Assembly: GCF_947500065.1 (NCBI RefSeq)
Contig: NZ_CANMQT010000012.1
Coordinates: forward strand, 62,001 to 126,000
From: an uncultured Aquimarina sp.
Lineage (GTDB): Bacteria > Bacteroidota > Bacteroidia > Flavobacteriales > Flavobacteriaceae
Length of the DNA stretch: 64,000 bases
Direction of reading: 5' to 3'
The translations under genes and the position numbers were made by a program. Shown here one piece after another: positions 7,706 to 14,939 of this stretch (position 1 is its first letter; each line of letters starts with the position of its first letter). The notes beneath the pieces are model-generated. The model was not told the origin of the DNA, searched no databases, and was given only the letters and a program-made list of their open reading frames with translations.

Positions 7706-9178
7706 ATGAGTATATCTGCTAATTTTAATATGTTTTGTAACCAGTTGGAGGTTTCTGCAAAAAAGAAATCAATTATTTCACTTCGTTACAATTCAATAAG
7801 TAAAAAACTAAACAATGATTTTTGGAATATAAATACCAGCTATGGAGGTGTTTATGTAGGTTGCTATGGAAGAGAGACTGCAAATGATGGCATCAAAGAG
7901 GTTGATATGATCTTTGAGATGCCGTCTCATTTGCTGTTGCAATACGAAGAATGTGGAGGAAAATGCCAAGCCAGGTTTCTGGAAGATGTACGTAGATCAA
8001 TAGCAACAATGTACCCTAAGTCAAATGTAGATAAAGAAAAACATATAATAAAGGTTCGATTTTCTGATGGAATGCATTTTAATGTATTACCCGCTTTTAT
8101 TAAAGATGGCGGAGATTATATATGCGCAGATCTTACGGGTAACGGAATTTGGAATACTAAAAAGCCTATACACTTAATTGAAGCAATAAAAGAAGTGGAT
8201 AAGGTTACAAATCATAACTTAACAAAGTTATGTAAAATGGCCAAAGCCTGGAAACAAAACTGCAAAGTTAGAATCAAAGATATATTGATAGATACACTTG
8301 CATATGAGTTTTTACGGTCTACTAAAAAAACATACGAATCATATTCGAATTTTGATGTTATGTGTCTGGATTTTTTTAAATTTTTGATGAAACAAGAGCC
8401 ATCAAAAATAATTTGGAATGGAGTAGGGAACAGCCAACAGATTCATAATCCTGATAATTTTAGATACAAAGCTATTGTGGCGCACTTTAAAGCCGAAAAT
8501 GCAATAAAGTTAGAAAATATTGGTAAAAAATGGAGTGCAAGACAGAAATGGAAAGAAATATTTGGATATAAATTTCCCGAGTCAGTTAAAATAGAATTAC
8601 AAATTAAAAAACTATATGATAAAGCAATTATGCTATATAGTACCCAGAAAAAATGCGCACGTATTCTAAATCAAAGAGTCTTAACTTTTAAAGGACTACA
8701 GGTGTTAATGGCACTACTTATTGTGTCTGGAATATTAATTATCGGATATACAGAGAAATTTGATTTGGGATTAGGACTATTTACGCTCTCATCGGTGATG
8801 TTCGTGGTAATTCTATATTTTAAAAAATATAATTTAAAAGACATATCTATAAAACATAGGCAATCTGCATTGCGTACATTTTTGATAAAAGAAGAATTTC
8901 AGTCTTTGCTAAAAGCTCTTAATCGGAGTGATATTGATATATCTATAATAAGAAGTAGAAAAGAGGAATTAAAAAGGAAAATGTTTGATATGTATCAAGG
9001 TACTTCAAAATCCGTAAGTAAAAGATATTCTAACGCTATAGAAAAAATACAAGTTACTTCTAAGGTAAAAGAAAAATTACCAATGATAAGCTCTGGAAAA
9101 GTACAGATTCCTGTTTGGCAAAGTAATAAGTTTTATATGGAGAATAAAATTCAATGTCTAATGAATTATAAGAATTAG
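7706..9178 (+). CDS. CD-NTase (SMODS-type nucleotidyltransferase) fused to a C-terminal two-TM SLATT-like domain
   Basis: A 490-aa protein when started at ATG 7706, preceded by GAAGG; the TTG at 7601 would add 35 residues that do not look like family sequence. Residues ~1-210 match SMODS/CD-NTase enzymes (GCYGRET at 52-58, EVDMIFEMP at 65-73, then FNVLPAF at 125-131), followed by the helical half (LCKMAKAWK, IDTLAYEFL). Residues ~329-348 and ~355-372 are two TM helices followed by a charged helical tail, as in SLATT effectors of CBASS-like defence. Against the usual GS...DxD...D pattern it has GC, E-x-D and N, so activity is doubtful. No separate effector, E1/E2 or HORMA genes adjoin. A fused sensor-effector is inference. 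Confidence 0.75.
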   Translation: MSISANFNMFCNQLEVSAKKKSIISLRYNSISKKLNNDFWNINTSYGGVYVGCYGRETANDGIKEVDMIFEMPSHLLLQYEECGGKCQARFLEDVRRSIATMYPKSNVDKEKHIIKVRFSDGMHFNVLPAFIKDGGDYICADLTGNGIWNTKKPIHLIEAIKEVDKVTNHNLTKLCKMAKAWKQNCKVRIKDILIDTLAYEFLRSTKKTYESYSNFDVMCLDFFKFLMKQEPSKIIWNGVGNSQQIHNPDNFRYKAIVAHFKAENAIKLENIGKKWSARQKWKEIFGYKFPESVKIELQIKKLYDKAIMLYSTQKKCARILNQRVLTFKGLQVLMALLIVSGILIIGYTEKFDLGLGLFTLSSVMFVVILYFKKYNLKDISIKHRQSALRTFLIKEEFQSLLKALNRSDIDISIIRSRKEELKRKMFDMYQGTSKSVSKRYSNAIEKIQVTSKVKEKLPMISSGKVQIPVWQSNKFYMENKIQCLMNYKN

Positions 9179-9208
9179 TAGAATTAAATTAGGTTTGATA
9201 AGTGGAAG

Positions 9209-9259
9209 ATGATCCTTCTTTTTCAATGCTAAACAACAGTATTGAATTTGAAGGATCAT
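9209..9259. repeat. Long interrupted inverted repeat after the CD-NTase gene
   Basis: ATGATCCTTC (9209-9218) pairs exactly with GAAGGATCAT (9250-9259), and TCAAT (9223-9227) with ATTGA (9241-9245) inside it. It lies 30 bp after the stop codon and has no strong T-run, so it is either a poor terminator or an RNA-stabilising hairpin. Confidence 0.55.
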
Positions 9260-9415
9260 TATATTTGCAACAGTATGGTAGTTACTTTTTATATATATAA
9301 TAAGTATAGTTGTGCATTTAGGCTTTTCTAACCCAAAACTCGTCAGTTCGTTTTCTTCAATACTCGAGTTGATACTTATTAAAACGATTAACTTCTAAAT
9401 GGGCAGTAGGCTATA

Positions 9416-10192
9416 TTACTTTAATTGTCCCAATAACTTTTCAGCAACAAGTTCTGAAGAGGCTGGGTTTTGCCCTGTAATTAATAAGCCATCTTCTATA
9501 GCGTATGGACTCCAATCTGCTTCTTTAGAATATGTAGCTCCATTAGCTATTAACATATCCTCTACAAGAAAAGGTACTACATCGGTTAGTTGAACGGCTT
9601 CTTCTTCGGTATTAGAAAACCCTGTCACTTTCTTTCCGTTTACCAAAGGTGTTCCGTCAGTTTTTTTGGTATTCTTAAAAATGGCCGGAGCATGACATAC
9701 AGCAGCTACTGGTTTGTTTTGATTATAAAAAGCCTCAATGAGTGCAATAGAGCTTTTATCTTCTGCTAAATCCCATAATGGACCGTGACCTCCAGGATAA
9801 AAAATTGCATCATAATCATTTGCGTTTATACTAGCTAGTTTGGTAGTATTAGCCAGAATCGTTTGTGTTTCTTGATCTCCGTTAAATCTTTTGGTAGCAG
9901 GTGTTTGGAAATCAGGCAATTCACTTTTTGGATCAATTGGCGGTTGTCCTCCTTTAGGCGAAGCAATAGTTATTTCTACACCCTTATCTTTCAAAAAATA
10001 ATAAGGTGAAGCAAATTCCTCAATCCAAAACCCTGTCTTTTCTCCTGTATTTCCTAGATCGCTGTGACTCGTTAATACGAATAATACTTTTTTCATGTTA
10101 TCTGTTTTTTTAATTATTTCTTTAGTAGTTGTGTGCTTTCCACATGAAGCAAATAGTAAAATCACTACTGCTATGCCTAAGATTTTTTTCAT
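9416..10192 (-). CDS. DJ-1/PfpI (ThiJ) family lipoprotein, Hsp31/glyoxalase-like
   Basis: A 258-aa protein. The N-terminus is a lipoprotein signal (LLFASC, Cys at 17), and the DJ-1 fold starts near residue 33 with MKKVLFVLTSHSD. The nucleophile elbow is AAVCHAPA (Cys166-His167), Glu59 in FWIEEF is the usual partner acid, and PGGHGPLWD (133-141) is the signature of the Hsp31/GATase1-like group. Such proteins detoxify glyoxals or act as chaperones. The internal Met at 33 could be an alternative cytoplasmic start, but the upstream lipobox is well formed, so an envelope-anchored form is preferred. It shares the minus strand with the Crp-type regulator gene upstream, 90 bp away. Confidence 0.85.
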   Translation of the reverse strand: MKKILGIAVVILLFASCGKHTTTKEIIKKTDNMKKVLFVLTSHSDLGNTGEKTGFWIEEFASPYYFLKDKGVEITIASPKGGQPPIDPKSELPDFQTPATKRFNGDQETQTILANTTKLASINANDYDAIFYPGGHGPLWDLAEDKSSIALIEAFYNQNKPVAAVCHAPAIFKNTKKTDGTPLVNGKKVTGFSNTEEEAVQLTDVVPFLVEDMLIANGATYSKEADWSPYAIEDGLLITGQNPASSELVAEKLLGQLK

Positions 10193-10229
10193 TTACAATC
10201 CTTTTGTTAATTCTTGTCTTTTATAGGAT

Positions 10230-10237
10230 CAAAATTA
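10230..10237 (-). promoter_or_regulatory. Candidate -7 promoter element for the DJ-1 gene
   Basis: Read on the minus strand, TAATTTTG matches the Bacteroidota TAnnTTTG motif, 37 bp before the ATG. A TTG lies 15 bp upstream, slightly closer than the usual 17-23. Confidence 0.35.
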
Positions 10238-10282
10238 AGGCAACTCAAAAAACAAAAAAATGATGTATGATAAGAAAAAGAA

Positions 10283-10852
10283 TTAATTCCGGGCAATTTC
10301 TTTCCGTACTCTACTTAAACTTTCTGATGTGATTCCAAGGTAAGAAGCGATATGATAGTTTTTAACCAGCTGTTCGATGTTAGGGTACGTATTGACAAAA
10401 TCGATATATTGTTCTTTGGCAGTTTTTGATAGATCACCGATAATTCTTTTCTGAAAGGAACCGATATAAGATTCAGTTTTTATTCTGAAGTAACGCTCTA
10501 TGTTAGGGATTTTATCGAAAATCTCATTCATATCGTCTCTAGAAAGTCTTAGTAGTGTTGCGTCTTGGATACATTCAATCTGAAGAATTGCTTTTTCTTT
10601 TCTAAAGAATGCCGTGTAGTCACTAATCCACCAATCCGTAATTGCAAATTGTATCGTATGTTCTTTTGCAGTCTTATCGGTAAAAAAAGATCGCAAACAT
10701 CCTTGTACCACATAATATTGATAATAAGCTGTATCGTTTGGGTGTAGTATAGTTTCCCCTTTTGTAACCATTATTTTTTTGAGCTTACTGCTAATCATCA
10801 TTTTATTATGTTCACTTAGCGTCAAATCTTTGAAAATTTCTTGTAAGTTCAT
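10283..10852 (-). CDS. Crp/Fnr-family transcriptional regulator
   Basis: A 189-aa protein with an N-terminal cyclic-nucleotide-binding-type beta barrel (~20-120; VTKGETILHPND, then QYYVVQGCLRSFF) and a C-terminal winged-helix segment (HIASYLGITSESLSRVRKEIAR, ~164-187). This is the short Bacteroidota Crp type, in which the ligand is usually unknown. It has no Fnr-like Cys cluster. It is adjacent and co-oriented with the DJ-1 gene, which makes that gene a plausible target. Confidence 0.85.
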   Translation of the reverse strand: MNLQEIFKDLTLSEHNKMMISSKLKKIMVTKGETILHPNDTAYYQYYVVQGCLRSFFTDKTAKEHTIQFAITDWWISDYTAFFRKEKAILQIECIQDATLLRLSRDDMNEIFDKIPNIERYFRIKTESYIGSFQKRIIGDLSKTAKEQYIDFVNTYPNIEQLVKNYHIASYLGITSESLSRVRKEIARN

Positions 10853-11003
10853 ATAATATGGTTTCTAAATGATAGTTTTTTTGATACGGAAGTATGCGTA
10901 TAAGAGTTAAGATTTTGCACAACATAAAAGTATTAAAAAAGACTGCTTTTTGCTAAATTAAAGTAACCTTATGTATATATGCTAATACAATTATATTTTA
11001 AAC

Positions 11004-11039
11004 AAAAAGTCCAACTACATCACTGCAACTGGACTTTTA
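11004..11039 (-). terminator. Terminator of dnaN
   Basis: AAAAAGTCCA (11004-11013) pairs with TGGACTTTT (11030-11038). On the minus strand the T-run follows the stem, just after the dnaN stop. Confidence 0.75.
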
Positions 11040-11063
11040 TATTTTATAAGCTAGATAATTTTC

Positions 11064-12182
11064 TTAGCTATTCAGCATTACTGGCATCACAAGCATTGTC
11101 ACACTTTCACCTTCATCCAATCCATCAGTAGGAGTAAGGATTCCTGCTCGGTTTGGTAAAGACATTTCTAGTTGTACATCATCTGCATTAAGATTGTTAA
11201 GCATTTCGCTTAAGAAACGAGAGTTAAAACCTATTTGCATATCATCTCCTTGATAATCACAAGTAAGACGCTCTTCTGCTTTATTAGAGTAATCAATATC
11301 TTCTGCAGAAATATTCAATTCTGCACCAGCTATTTTTAATCTGATTTGATGCGTTGTTTTATTAGAGAAAATAGAAACCCTACGAACAGAGTTAAGAAAC
11401 TGTGTACGTGCAATAGTTAATTTATTAGGGTTCTCTTTTGGAATTACAGCCTCGTAATTTGGATATTTACCATCAATCAATCTACAGATCAACTGTGTTT
11501 CATCAAAGGTAAATTTAGCATTAGATTCGTTGTATTCAATCAATACATCAGTATCACTACCAGCCAATATACCTTTAAGAAGATTCAATGGTTTCTTAGG
11601 CATAATAAACTCAGCAGCTTGAGAAGCTTGTACATCTTCACGAGAGTATTTTACCAATTTATGAGCATCCGTAGCTACAAAAGTTAAACTTTCTGTAGAG
11701 AACTGAAAAAATACACCACTCATTACAGGTCTAAGATCATCATTACCTGTTGCAAAAATTGTTTTGCTGATTGCCGTGGCTAGAATATCACCCAAAAGTG
11801 TGGTTGAACTAGGATCTTCTAGTTCGACAGCCTTAGGGAATTCTTCTCCATCCGCATATGCTAATGCATATTTACCATGGTTAGAACTGATTTCTATAGT
11901 ATTATTATCTCCCGCAACAAACGTTAGCGGTTGTTCAGGAAATGTTTTTAATGTTTCTAATAATAACTTTGCTGGTACCGCAATAATTCCTTCATCAGAA
12001 GATTCTACTTCTAGTTTAGCAGACATAGTAGTCTCCAGATCCGAAGCGGAAACGGTCAAGGAGTTATTGTCTAATTCGAATAAAAAGTTATCTAAAATTG
12101 GTAAAGTATTGCTGTTATTGATAACTCCACCCAATACCTGAAGTTGTTTTAATAAATACGAACTGGAAACTATAAATTTCAC
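11064..12182 (-). CDS. dnaN: DNA polymerase III beta subunit (sliding clamp)
   Basis: A 372-aa clamp protomer forming the ring that tethers replicative polymerase to DNA. The full-length three-domain layout is present: KFIVSSSYLLKQLQVLGGVI at the N-terminus, TLPILDNFLFELDNNSLTVSASDLE in domain I, ATDAHKLVKY and FIMPKKPL in domain II, and the C-terminal LVMPVMLNS. It is not next to dnaA or recF, as is common in this phylum, and is transcribed alone from a divergent intergenic region. Confidence 0.97.
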   Translation of the reverse strand: MKFIVSSSYLLKQLQVLGGVINNSNTLPILDNFLFELDNNSLTVSASDLETTMSAKLEVESSDEGIIAVPAKLLLETLKTFPEQPLTFVAGDNNTIEISSNHGKYALAYADGEEFPKAVELEDPSSTTLLGDILATAISKTIFATGNDDLRPVMSGVFFQFSTESLTFVATDAHKLVKYSREDVQASQAAEFIMPKKPLNLLKGILAGSDTDVLIEYNESNAKFTFDETQLICRLIDGKYPNYEAVIPKENPNKLTIARTQFLNSVRRVSIFSNKTTHQIRLKIAGAELNISAEDIDYSNKAEERLTCDYQGDDMQIGFNSRFLSEMLNNLNADDVQLEMSLPNRAGILTPTDGLDEGESVTMLVMPVMLNS

Positions 12183-12544
12183 CCGTTTAATTTTTTGAGA
12201 TTAGTACTGTTTTTACAGTAGCTATCATTTAATAGCTTACGCAAATATAATTGTAATCTGCAAGGATTTCATTATGCCAAAAACGTTAGTTATTAACAAA
12301 CAGCTAGGAGTTATTGACTATACTTGATTAGATATAGGCATAAGGTTTAGCATGTAATTATAATATATTCCTAAATAAATCATTGGTAAATACTAAGTCT
12401 TCTAATTAAGTGTATATATCCAAAATAAAAAAACGATGCCTTTATAGTCTTCTTGGTTCATTGATTAATTGCTAAGCCTAAGTCACTGTTAGCTTTTATG
12501 AAAAATCGCGACCTACCCAGTGTAAAAGTCTTATTCAAATAATT
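12183..12544. other. 362-bp divergent intergenic region
   Basis: Lies between dnaN (-) and the thioredoxin-MsrA-like gene (+). Apart from a -7-like box for dnaN at 12242-12249 it is AT-rich, with no coding frame or strong hairpin. Confidence 0.5.
12242..12249 (-). promoter_or_regulatory. Candidate -7 promoter element for dnaN
   Basis: TATATTTG on the minus strand is an exact TAnnTTTG match, 60 bp before the ATG. No TTG lies at the ideal 17-23 bp spacing. Confidence 0.4.
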
Positions 12545-13516
12545 ATGTCGTTTAATTTTCAACTTACACTATTCATATTGTTTATGAGTAATTTACTCTT
12601 GGCTCAAAAAACTACGGATCCTTTCAGCCAAAGCGAGGAATTGGGAAAGGTACAATGGCTGCGTGACTATGATGATGCTATTGCGCTTGCCAAAAAAGAA
12701 AATAAAGACATACTAATTTTATTTCAGGAGGTTCCGGGTTGTAGTACTTGTCGTAATTATGGTCACAATGTATTAAATCATCCTCTAATGGTAGAAGCGA
12801 TAGAAAATTCATTCGTACCGCTAGCTATATTTAATAATAAAGGTGGTAAAGATGCGCAAATACTTCGTAAGTATAATGAGCCTAGTTGGAATAACCCTGT
12901 AGTTCGTATTGTTAATAGCAAAGGTGATGACGTAGTAAATCGTATTGGGAATGACTATTCTGCATTGCGTTTATGCAAAAGCATACAGCAAGCTTTGATA
13001 GAAAAAGAGCAAATTATACCCGAGTATATCAATTTATTGGAGCAAGAGCTATCTGTTACCAATACTCATAAAACATATTATAAAATGTCCTGTTTCTGGA
13101 GTGGAGAAAAAGAGTTGGGTAAACTACCAGCAGTACTAAATACCGAATCAGGTTTTATTAATCATAGTGAAGTGGTAGAAGTTACTTATGACCCTAAAGA
13201 AATGACCAAAGCTGCATTAGATGCTTATGCAAAATCGAATAGCATGAGTCTGATTGATAATAAGCAATCTTATAGATCTTCGCCAAAGGATATTCACTAT
13301 TATTTACAGCAGACCAAATTTATTTATTTACCACTAACAGAACTTCAAAAAACAAGAATTAATAGTGCTTTAGGTAATGGTCAACCTACAGAACATTTTT
13401 TAAGTCCTAAACAACAGAAATGGTTTAAAAAGATAACAAACAATAGTGAAGTTTTGTTTACCATAGATTTTACCAAAGCTTGGACAAAAAAAATGAAAGA
13501 ACTTGGCGCTATTTAG
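12545..13516 (+). CDS. Secreted thioredoxin-fold protein (VPGC-x-x-C) with an MsrA-like C-terminal half
   Basis: A 323-aa protein with a signal peptide (~1-20). Residues ~35-150 form a thioredoxin-like domain whose active site is VPGCSTC (63-69). This resembles the VPGUxxT thioredoxin-like selenoprotein family, with Cys in place of selenocysteine. Residues ~176-320 resemble peptide-methionine sulfoxide reductase MsrA: the MSCFWSGEKELGKLPAV stretch puts Cys183 where MsrA has its catalytic GCFW Cys, followed by GFI and VEVTYDP. The N-terminal domain could recycle the C-terminal one, as in fused Msr systems. The MsrA half is remote, so the fused repair activity is inference. Confidence 0.75.
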   Translation: MSFNFQLTLFILFMSNLLLAQKTTDPFSQSEELGKVQWLRDYDDAIALAKKENKDILILFQEVPGCSTCRNYGHNVLNHPLMVEAIENSFVPLAIFNNKGGKDAQILRKYNEPSWNNPVVRIVNSKGDDVVNRIGNDYSALRLCKSIQQALIEKEQIIPEYINLLEQELSVTNTHKTYYKMSCFWSGEKELGKLPAVLNTESGFINHSEVVEVTYDPKEMTKAALDAYAKSNSMSLIDNKQSYRSSPKDIHYYLQQTKFIYLPLTELQKTRINSALGNGQPTEHFLSPKQQKWFKKITNNSEVLFTIDFTKAWTKKMKELGAI

Positions 13517-13734
13517 TACGTGCTATTTTGTAATCTAGTAATTTGAGTTTGATTTTAAATATGTTATCAATAAGTTTTTTATAAACTTTATTGGTTCCTT
13601 CTCCCTCTGTGATAAGAAACTCAAAATACAGTTTTTCAGGAATCTAGCTGAATTACTTAATTTTATTAGATTGAACTCAGTTTTATAAATAAACTTGACA
13701 TAAGTTCTAATGGTAAGAAATAATATTCTATCGT

Positions 13735-14304
13735 TTATTCATCTTTCATTAGCTTATCAGTATAATGCGCTTTGTGTTTAGGTTGCGCAAAACGTTTTTC
13801 ATTATAGGAGTTAGATTTCCCCTTAGCAATGGATAATGATTCCCAATTATGGTCGCAAATCATTTTTCCTAAAAATACAATTTGTCCTATATGATAGGAG
13901 TAATGTGCTAATTGCCGATTAATTGCTTCAGTAATACTGTGTTCAATATTCCGGATATAAATAGGTTGATTAAAATTAGCCTCATCTACACTATCTAGTG
14001 CGTCAAATAGACATTGCCATCCTTCATTCCATTTACTTAGTAATTCTTCTTTGGTTTGGATATCATTTTCGAATTCTGCATCACGGGTCCTCCATTCTTT
14101 TTCTCCATCGGATGTGAGAAAATCTGTCCAGCGTGATTTCATATTTCCCCAAAGGTGTTTTACTATAGTTGCAATACTATTGCTGTCATTATTGTATTGC
14201 CAGAATAAGTTTTCGTCAGGAACCTGATCTATAGTTTTCTCACCTAATGATTTATAATAAAGAAATTGTTTTTTAATTCCTTCGAGATATGTGATTGCAT
14301 TCAT
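13735..14304 (-). CDS. DinB-superfamily protein (DUF1572-like)
   Basis: A 189-aa four-helix-bundle protein. The DinB-like metal-site positions are visible as H in IVKHLWGNM (~residue 46) and the HYSYHIGQI motif (~134-142), with SRWTDFLTSDGEKEWR between. Members are putative metal-dependent enzymes, often thiol-dependent transferases, of unknown substrate. It is monocistronic, with no functionally linked neighbour. Confidence 0.8.
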   Translation of the reverse strand: MNAITYLEGIKKQFLYYKSLGEKTIDQVPDENLFWQYNNDSNSIATIVKHLWGNMKSRWTDFLTSDGEKEWRTRDAEFENDIQTKEELLSKWNEGWQCLFDALDSVDEANFNQPIYIRNIEHSITEAINRQLAHYSYHIGQIVFLGKMICDHNWESLSIAKGKSNSYNEKRFAQPKHKAHYTDKLMKDE

Positions 14305-14417
14305 TGTGTTGATTTAGCTTTTTAATATAAGCAATTTCTTAAAGACTCTGAATCTTTAAGAAGAACTATCAAGACAATTTCATTTAAAAAATACAACATA
14401 AAATTATGTATAACATA

Positions 14418-14483
14418 GATTCCAGTCTACGCTGGAATGACAAAAAAAAATAAAAACTTGTCATTCTGACGTAGACCGAAATC
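14418..14483. repeat. REP-like palindromic element
   Basis: Two ~26-bp arms (14418-14443 and 14458-14483) are imperfect inverted copies around an A-rich loop. The first contains its own small palindrome, ATTCCAG-TCTACG-CTGGAAT. The same core with a different loop occurs at 23600-23620, so this is a dispersed intergenic repeat family in this genome. Confidence 0.65.
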
Positions 14484-14651
14484 CAAAAATAACAAAAAGT
14501 TTAAATGCGATCGCTCTAGATGAAATACGGAGTAGATTCGTATTATCATTTAGTTAAATAACAGATTTTTAATATTTTATTAGTTTTTTCGATTGTAGAT
14601 TTAAAGGGAAAATTTATGTTAATTATAAATTTAATTCTTAAAACCTTTATT

Positions 14652-14864
14652 ATGAAAAAAATGATTAATTCAATTCCAGGAGCTCAAGCATTATCAAAGT
14701 CTTCTCAAAAAGAAATTAAAGGAGGTATGCCGGGATTATCAGACTGCCAAAGAGGTTGTTATCGATTTTACCTAGTTGATGTTGATGGAGTTAATTGCGC
14801 TGTCCCTAGTCCAAGCGGAATGGTTTGTTTTGGTACTGTTCAAAATAATCAATGTTGTATTTGA
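14652..14864 (+). CDS. Cys-rich peptide with GG leader, unlinked to the triplet
   Basis: A 70-aa precursor when started at ATG 14652; an upstream in-frame ATG at 14616 would add 12 hydrophobic residues not seen in such leaders. The leader MKKMINSIPGAQALSKSSQ, then KEIKGG, has the LS-x-x-x-Q-x-x-I-x-G-G pattern and a canonical double glycine. The 45-residue core contains six Cys and ends QCCI. Its Cys spacing differs from the triplet at 3.5-4.3 kb, so it is a different core on the same leader type. Exporter and function are not encoded nearby. Confidence 0.65.
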   Translation: MKKMINSIPGAQALSKSSQKEIKGGMPGLSDCQRGCYRFYLVDVDGVNCAVPSPSGMVCFGTVQNNQCCI

Positions 14865-14884
14865 TTAATTGAAATCAATTCTTT

Positions 14885-14922
14885 TCGATAAGAAAGCTCT
14901 TGTACTTGAGTTTTCTTATCGA
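14885..14922. terminator. Bidirectional terminator between the GG peptide and gldFG
   Basis: TCGATAAGAAA (14885-14895) pairs with TTTCTTATCGA (14912-14922). It sits between converging genes, 21 bp after the peptide stop. Confidence 0.7.
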
Positions 14923-14939
14923 TTAAGATACCTTAGGGT

